Below are positions 19,960 through 23,782 of a stretch of DNA of 23,782 bases, piece after piece (the stretch's first letter is position 1; every line of letters begins with the position of its first letter). A model generated the notes under the pieces. That model ran no database searches and was not told where the DNA came from. It saw only the letters and a list, made by a program, of their open reading frames with translations. The DNA comes from a virus. Both the position numbers and the translations under genes were made by a program. The stretch covers positions 1 to 23,782 of the IMG/VR virus record IMGVR_UViG_3300048592_001387; one strand, given 5' to 3'.

Positions 19960-20943
19960 ATGCAAGACGCATTGAATAATATTAGTTCACAGTTAAAAAC
20001 AATGATCAAACAATCACTACAGGAACTATTGATTGTAGAGACGGTAAAGATAGAGTTGATGCAATTTAAAAATCAGATAATGGCTGCTTATGAATTGACT
20101 AAATCAAAATCATATTTGATCTCTATAGACTTATCATTTAATCATTTAATAGATTTTTTCGGGCCAATGATGGATATAAAAAATATAGGTGCAAAAGAAA
20201 TTGACGCATTTATGAAGCACTTAATGATAAAAGTACCTAAAGGTTATAGAGTTTATTACAGAACATTAAAAGCGGTTTTTCAAAAGGCAGTTGACTGGGG
20301 GTATGCACAGGAGAATCCGTTTAGAAAATATAAGTTAGATAAACGACAGGTAAACAAACCGCATTTTATAACCGAAGAAACGCTATATAAAATAGTTGAA
20401 AGAATAGAAGGGAAGGCTAATAAAATCGGGTGTGACAAGAATAAAAGAAAATCTCTCTTATTAATAGCTGATATAATTTTTACTGCATTTTATACAGGTA
20501 TGAGAATTAATGAACTGATAAACCTAAGATTTAAAAATATGAACCTTTCTAAACGCAGAATTACGGTCGGTGATGAACATTTTACAACAAAAGGTCGTAA
20601 GCAGAGAATCATACCAATCTGTGATAAATTAGAAAACAGATTGGAGCAAAGACTAAATATTAAAAATAAAAATGATGAATTTGTTTTTGGCATAAGCGCT
20701 AACAGAACATTAACAAAGGATTATGTTAGTAAAACATTTAAGCAGATATGCAGAGATCTTGGAATTAGTGAAGAAATTAGATTCCACAGCCTTCGTCATT
20801 CATTCGCATCTCACTTAGCACAGCAGGGGGTTAGTCCATATCATTTAAAGGAATTAATGGGGCATTCATCCGTTACTACAACGGAAATCTATGCGCATTT
20901 AAATGAAGAAGTTCTTGAACAAGCTATTTCAAAATTTAATTAG
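19960..20943 (+). CDS. Tyrosine recombinase (phage/element integrase)
   Basis: The ATG at 19960, five bases after GGAG, gives 327 residues; a TTG one codon earlier is less likely. The C-terminal catalytic domain is complete: R182 (TGMRINELINLR), K211 (FTTKGRKQRIIP), H276-x-x-R279 (HSLRHSFASHL), H302 (LMGHSSVTTT) and nucleophile Y311 (EIYAHL). An N-terminal SAM-like core-binding domain (about 40-130) ends in YYRTLKAVFQKAVDWGYAQENP. It would integrate and excise the element. It is the first gene of an operon: the polymerase-like gene begins 8 bp after its stop. It is clearly related to the second recombinase at the right edge, especially in the KAVFQKAV region and the catalytic core. Confidence 0.9.
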   Translation: MQDALNNISSQLKTMIKQSLQELLIVETVKIELMQFKNQIMAAYELTKSKSYLISIDLSFNHLIDFFGPMMDIKNIGAKEIDAFMKHLMIKVPKGYRVYYRTLKAVFQKAVDWGYAQENPFRKYKLDKRQVNKPHFITEETLYKIVERIEGKANKIGCDKNKRKSLLLIADIIFTAFYTGMRINELINLRFKNMNLSKRRITVGDEHFTTKGRKQRIIPICDKLENRLEQRLNIKNKNDEFVFGISANRTLTKDYVSKTFKQICRDLGISEEIRFHSLRHSFASHLAQQGVSPYHLKELMGHSSVTTTEIYAHLNEEVLEQAISKFN

Positions 20944-20951
20944 GGAGTAAA

Positions 20952-22424
20952 ATGAATAGAAGAAAAAAATCTAAAAAGCGAAAAGATATGATGTGGTATA
21001 ATCCGAGATTGTATTGCAGTAATAAAAAACAAAAATCAGCTATTGAAAAATTGGTAGATGCTATTTATCCACAACTTGATATAGAAAAGCCACACTATAA
21101 TACTAAAAAGAAAAAAATGGCACTAAATGTAATTATTAGCAATGTGTACCAGGGATTTATAGTAGACAAATTTGTGGCTTTTCCATTATACAGGGGGTAT
21201 TATACCACACTTACAAATCAGAATCCTGTTTACAATACTTACCAATATATAGTATGCGGTATAAAAGCACTTATAAATTTCAAATACCTTGAGCATAAGC
21301 CACATCATTACCATTATCTATATCCTGATGATAATACGGTTAGTGGAATTAAAGCATCAAAAAAACTTATTGATGCAATAAATGAATACACTGAACCTGT
21401 GAACGTGGTGCAAAATTATTTTGACAGCGGAGAAGTTTATACTTACACTTTTAGTACTGATGAATTAGTGAATTATGATTATAGGCAAGTTGTCGAATTA
21501 AAAGATGCCAGCCCCGAAAAAAAGCTAATGGATTACAGACCCAATAAAACAAGCCTGGATTCAAAAAAATTTTTGGGCGCGTATAATTCGTTTATGCTTG
21601 GATTTGATGTGAAGATACCTATGAATAAAGTAAATCCAACCAAATATCCTTTACTTAAATATTATCCAGCTAATACAACAATAACAAATCAGCAATCAGA
21701 ATACACAACAAATATGACAGTCCCATTAATAGGATTCTGGCAAATTAACTCTGTTCTTTATAAGAAGTTAGCAGTTGTGATTAAGCGTGTGTTTAATAAT
21801 GGCGTTTTCACAGAAGGCGGGCGTTATTACGGTGCTGAGTATCAGTTTCTTTCTGAGGAAGAGAGAAGCTGGATTACGATTGATGATGAACCAGTAGTTG
21901 AGATAGATTATAAAACTTTTCATCCAAGGATTCTTTATCATAAAAAAGGGATAGACATTAAAGGAGATCTATATCTTATGGCTAATCCGGAAGTTGAACT
22001 GAGACCTGCGATAAAGAAAATGATGAATATGATGATCAATACAAAAACTGATTTTAGAGCGGTTAAAGCATTTGAAAAAGAATTGTTAGAAGATGAAAAA
22101 GGGGGTGAAATACAAACCGCAATGATAAAACACAGAGTTGATGTCTGGGATTTAACAAGAATGATACACACGGCACATAAGCCAATTGAAAAATACTTTA
22201 AGACTAGTATCGGAGTTGAGATACAATACGAAGATTCTGAATTAGCGAAGAGCATATTGATTCATTTTATGAACAAGAAAATACCGTGTTTAGTAGTACA
22301 CGATAGTTTTTTAGTGCAGGAGAAGTATAAAGATGAGTTATATGAAGTGATGATGACTGAATATGAAAAAATGTTTGACTTTAAACCTGAGTTAGAAATA
22401 AATGAAAGGAAAGAAACAATATGA
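20952..22424 (+). CDS. Palm-domain protein with family A polymerase-like motifs
   Basis: The 490-residue product is not a standard annotated enzyme, but its C-terminal half shows polymerase-like motifs in the right order. VEIDYKTFHPRILYHKKGID (316-335) resembles motif A of family A DNA polymerases (DYSQIELR), with D319 as the metal ligand. RPAIKKMMNMMIN (351-363) is in motif B position. VVHDSFLVQEKY (448-459) resembles motif C (VHDE in Pol I, HDSF in T7-type RNA polymerase), with D451. GGRYYGAEYQ (289-298) precedes motif A. There is no exonuclease domain; the first 280 residues are basic, Tyr/Asn-rich and unrecognised. GGGAG precedes the ATG, which follows the integrase stop by 8 bp. A replication polymerase or primase of the element is the natural inference. 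A catalytically different nucleotidyltransferase cannot be excluded. Confidence 0.7.
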   Translation: MNRRKKSKKRKDMMWYNPRLYCSNKKQKSAIEKLVDAIYPQLDIEKPHYNTKKKKMALNVIISNVYQGFIVDKFVAFPLYRGYYTTLTNQNPVYNTYQYIVCGIKALINFKYLEHKPHHYHYLYPDDNTVSGIKASKKLIDAINEYTEPVNVVQNYFDSGEVYTYTFSTDELVNYDYRQVVELKDASPEKKLMDYRPNKTSLDSKKFLGAYNSFMLGFDVKIPMNKVNPTKYPLLKYYPANTTITNQQSEYTTNMTVPLIGFWQINSVLYKKLAVVIKRVFNNGVFTEGGRYYGAEYQFLSEEERSWITIDDEPVVEIDYKTFHPRILYHKKGIDIKGDLYLMANPEVELRPAIKKMMNMMINTKTDFRAVKAFEKELLEDEKGGEIQTAMIKHRVDVWDLTRMIHTAHKPIEKYFKTSIGVEIQYEDSELAKSILIHFMNKKIPCLVVHDSFLVQEKYKDELYEVMMTEYEKMFDFKPELEINERKETI

Positions 22425-22699
22425 TTTCGATGTGGCAATTACAACACGGTGAAAAATATTATTGGTTTCAGACTGATAATAAAGCAGCTGCAAATAAGAT
22501 GAAACGCAGGAATAAGTTCCGGTTAGTTTCTTATGGTGTTAATTGTGATCATTGGACTTTTGAGGCAATATTTACCCGTCCTGATATTGCAAGAAATGCA
22601 CTAAAAACACTCGCAGGGAATGCTGTGAAATATGATAAAAATGATGATGTTTATTTTGCACCTATAAGAATATCGGATAGCGATAATTTGGCTGCTTAG
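22421..22699 (+). CDS. Unknown 92-residue protein of the integrase-polymerase operon
   Basis: The ATG overlaps the polymerase-like gene's stop by four bases (ATGA), so the two are translationally coupled. The product is basic in its first half (NKMKRRNKFRLVSYG) and has two compact blocks, YYWFQTDNKAAANKMKRRNK (about 13-32) and HWTFEAIFTRPDIARNALKTLAG. It has no signal peptide or zinc motif. I do not recognise the family. The alternating strand-helix pattern would suit a small nucleic acid-binding or replication accessory protein working with the gene before it. A terminator 50 bp downstream closes the operon. Confidence 0.65.
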   Translation: MISMWQLQHGEKYYWFQTDNKAAANKMKRRNKFRLVSYGVNCDHWTFEAIFTRPDIARNALKTLAGNAVKYDKNDDVYFAPIRISDSDNLAA

Positions 22700-22734
22700 A
22701 GCATAGGGTTTTAGTCAATATCCTACGCTATGCT
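22700..22734. repeat. Imperfect inverted repeat after the operon
   Basis: AGCATAG (22700-22706) and CTATGCT (22728-22734) form 7-bp arms around a 21-base loop that also contains GG/CC partners. It starts directly after the stop of the 92-residue gene. It could be an mRNA 3' structure or an attachment-type dyad. Confidence 0.4.
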
Positions 22735-22747
22735 GTATAGAAAAATG

Positions 22748-22776
22748 AGTGCTGGTTTATGGCCAGCACTTTTTTT
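22748..22776. terminator. Bidirectional intrinsic terminator between operon and second integrase
   Basis: AGTGCTGG (22748-22755) and CCAGCACT (22763-22770) form a perfect 8-bp stem with a 7-base loop. On the plus strand it is followed by a T run (22770-22776). On the minus strand a T run corresponding to AAAAA at 22741-22745 follows two bases past the stem. It ends the rightward operon, and on the other strand lies just after the leftward integrase stop at 22775-22777. Confidence 0.8.
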
Positions 22777-23782
22777 ATAAAAGACTGATTGCATTTGATA
22801 AGCTGCTTTGTGTTAAGTGTGAATATATTTGAGTTGTTTTAATATCTTCGTGGCCTAAAAGCTCCTTTACAACATATAGATTAACCCCTTTTTGAACTAG
22901 ATTACTTGCGAAGCTATGACGCAATGAATGAAAGTGAATATCATCATTAAGTTTTGCAGCACGTAACGCTTTTTTAAATTGCTTACTTACATAGTCCTCG
23001 TTGTATTTGATGTCAGCTTTACGATTAAAGATAAAATTATCACAACTTGAATTATGCTTTATGACTATTGATGCAATACGCGGATGAATAGGAATAATTC
23101 TTTCTTTCTTGCTTTTGGTTGTGAAATGATCTGAATTTTTAAGAGTTATAATATTTTGCTGAGTGTCTATCCAAGAAGATTTCATATTTAGGATTTCTGC
23201 CAATCTCATCCCGGTAAAGAAAGCTACTGAGAAAATATTTTTTAATTGTATGTCTTGAGTTTTTTCTAAGATAAGGTTTAATTGGTTTTCAGAAATGAAA
23301 ACAGGATTTGACTTTGGTACTTTAGGAGCCTTTATTTTCTTTATTGGATTGTCTTCCAGGTAATTCCAAACTACAGCTTTACTAAATGCAGCTTTTAATG
23401 TACGATAATATAGAGCTGCAGCTGATTTAGATTTGTTATACTTAGCAATAATAAAATTATCAATCGTTTTTAGGTCTAACTGCTTTAGTGGAATATCGCC
23501 AGCATACTCGATTAAAAATTTAAAAGCTGGCTCAATTGATCTTTCAACATAGCTTTTAGAGAATCTTAGTTTTGCGTAGTTGAGATATTCTTTTTTGAAG
23601 TCTGAAAGTTTGAGCAGGGGAGAATTAGTATTTTGTTTTTCCTGATTACCGGGGATAAAAGAATTTAAAAATTTAGTTGCTTCGTCTTTGTCGGATGTTT
23701 TTGTAGAGATTGTTTTACGCTTACCATTTAACTCGTAAACAACCTGATAAAACTGAGAACGTTTAATTTTAGTTAAGAACAT
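22775..23782 (-). CDS. Second tyrosine recombinase, convergent with the first
   Basis: The 335-residue product has a complete active site: R193 (TGMRLAEILNM), K223 (FTTKSKKERIIP), H285-x-x-R288 (HSLRHSFASNL), H311 (LLGHEDIKTT) and Y320 (QIYSHL). The N-terminal part begins MFLTKIKRSQFYQVVYELNG and contains an AMP-like strand region and a SAM-like core-binding domain (about 55-150). The ATG is the first three bases of the gene at the window edge, so an upstream extension and the promoter cannot be seen. It resembles the 327-residue recombinase over most of its length, for example YYRTLKAAFSKAVVWNYLEDNP. It may serve a second, adjacent element or be the resident integrase of the island. Confidence 0.9.
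   Translation of the reverse strand: MFLTKIKRSQFYQVVYELNGKRKTISTKTSDKDEATKFLNSFIPGNQEKQNTNSPLLKLSDFKKEYLNYAKLRFSKSYVERSIEPAFKFLIEYAGDIPLKQLDLKTIDNFIIAKYNKSKSAAALYYRTLKAAFSKAVVWNYLEDNPIKKIKAPKVPKSNPVFISENQLNLILEKTQDIQLKNIFSVAFFTGMRLAEILNMKSSWIDTQQNIITLKNSDHFTTKSKKERIIPIHPRIASIVIKHNSSCDNFIFNRKADIKYNEDYVSKQFKKALRAAKLNDDIHFHSLRHSFASNLVQKGVNLYVVKELLGHEDIKTTQIYSHLTQSSLSNAISLL

Noticed and set aside
1-23782. CRISPR array or tRNA gene
   Set aside because: No regularly spaced direct repeats with variable spacers and no cloverleaf with a TTC-type arm were seen on either strand.

Overview
The window is AT-rich and gene-dense. It looks like an integrated mobile element, or several nested ones, in a bacterium of the Bacteroidota/Ignavibacteriota (FCB) type. 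The evidence for the host group is promoter-like TTG/TTTG and TATATTTG boxes 20 bp apart, several families of short dispersed palindromes that I associate from memory with such genomes, and a secreted GLUG-like protein ending in a GYPYL-type C terminus. No rRNA, tRNA or housekeeping gene is visible, so the host assignment is an inference.

Left part (1-7895): a phage head and DNA-packaging cassette with a Mu-like flavour. Going right from a divergent intergenic region at 4844-5025 are a small terminase-like HTH protein, the large terminase and a DUF935/Mu gp29-type portal. Going left are a Mu I-like protease/scaffold, the major capsid protein, a 63-residue protein and a DUF2190-like decoration protein. 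After an intrinsic terminator come two signal-peptide proteins that look like cargo or host-surface genes. No tail, Mu gpF-like, holin or endolysin gene is visible. The divergent region carries back-to-back promoters flanked by two CCTAA-N5-TTAGG palindromes.

Middle (7896-18445): about 900 bp without a gene, rich in palindromes and (A)ATGTTCAATG-type tracts. Then comes a leftward row of seven co-directional genes: a DUF262-HNH nuclease-like protein, a type III restriction-modification pair (Mod and Res), a PIN-like/SEC-C protein, an unknown 204-residue protein, an HTH protein and an overlapping Doc-family toxin. This reads as a defence/toxin cargo island.

Right part (18446-23782): an 840-bp repeat-laden gap, a small DUF2292/YezD-like protein, a 57-residue ORF, then an operon of a tyrosine recombinase, a 490-residue protein with family A polymerase-like palm motifs, and an unknown 92-residue protein. 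A bidirectional terminator follows, and a second intact tyrosine recombinase faces the first.

Taken together, the capsid and packaging genes, recombinases, putative replication polymerase and defence cargo, with no tail or lysis genes inside the window, suggest a capsid-forming satellite-like element. A decayed prophage that received a defence island, or a prophage whose tail genes lie left of base 1, is the main alternative. Short dispersed palindromes lie in frame inside the large terminase and protease/scaffold genes, and repeat tracts supply the stop codons of three head genes.
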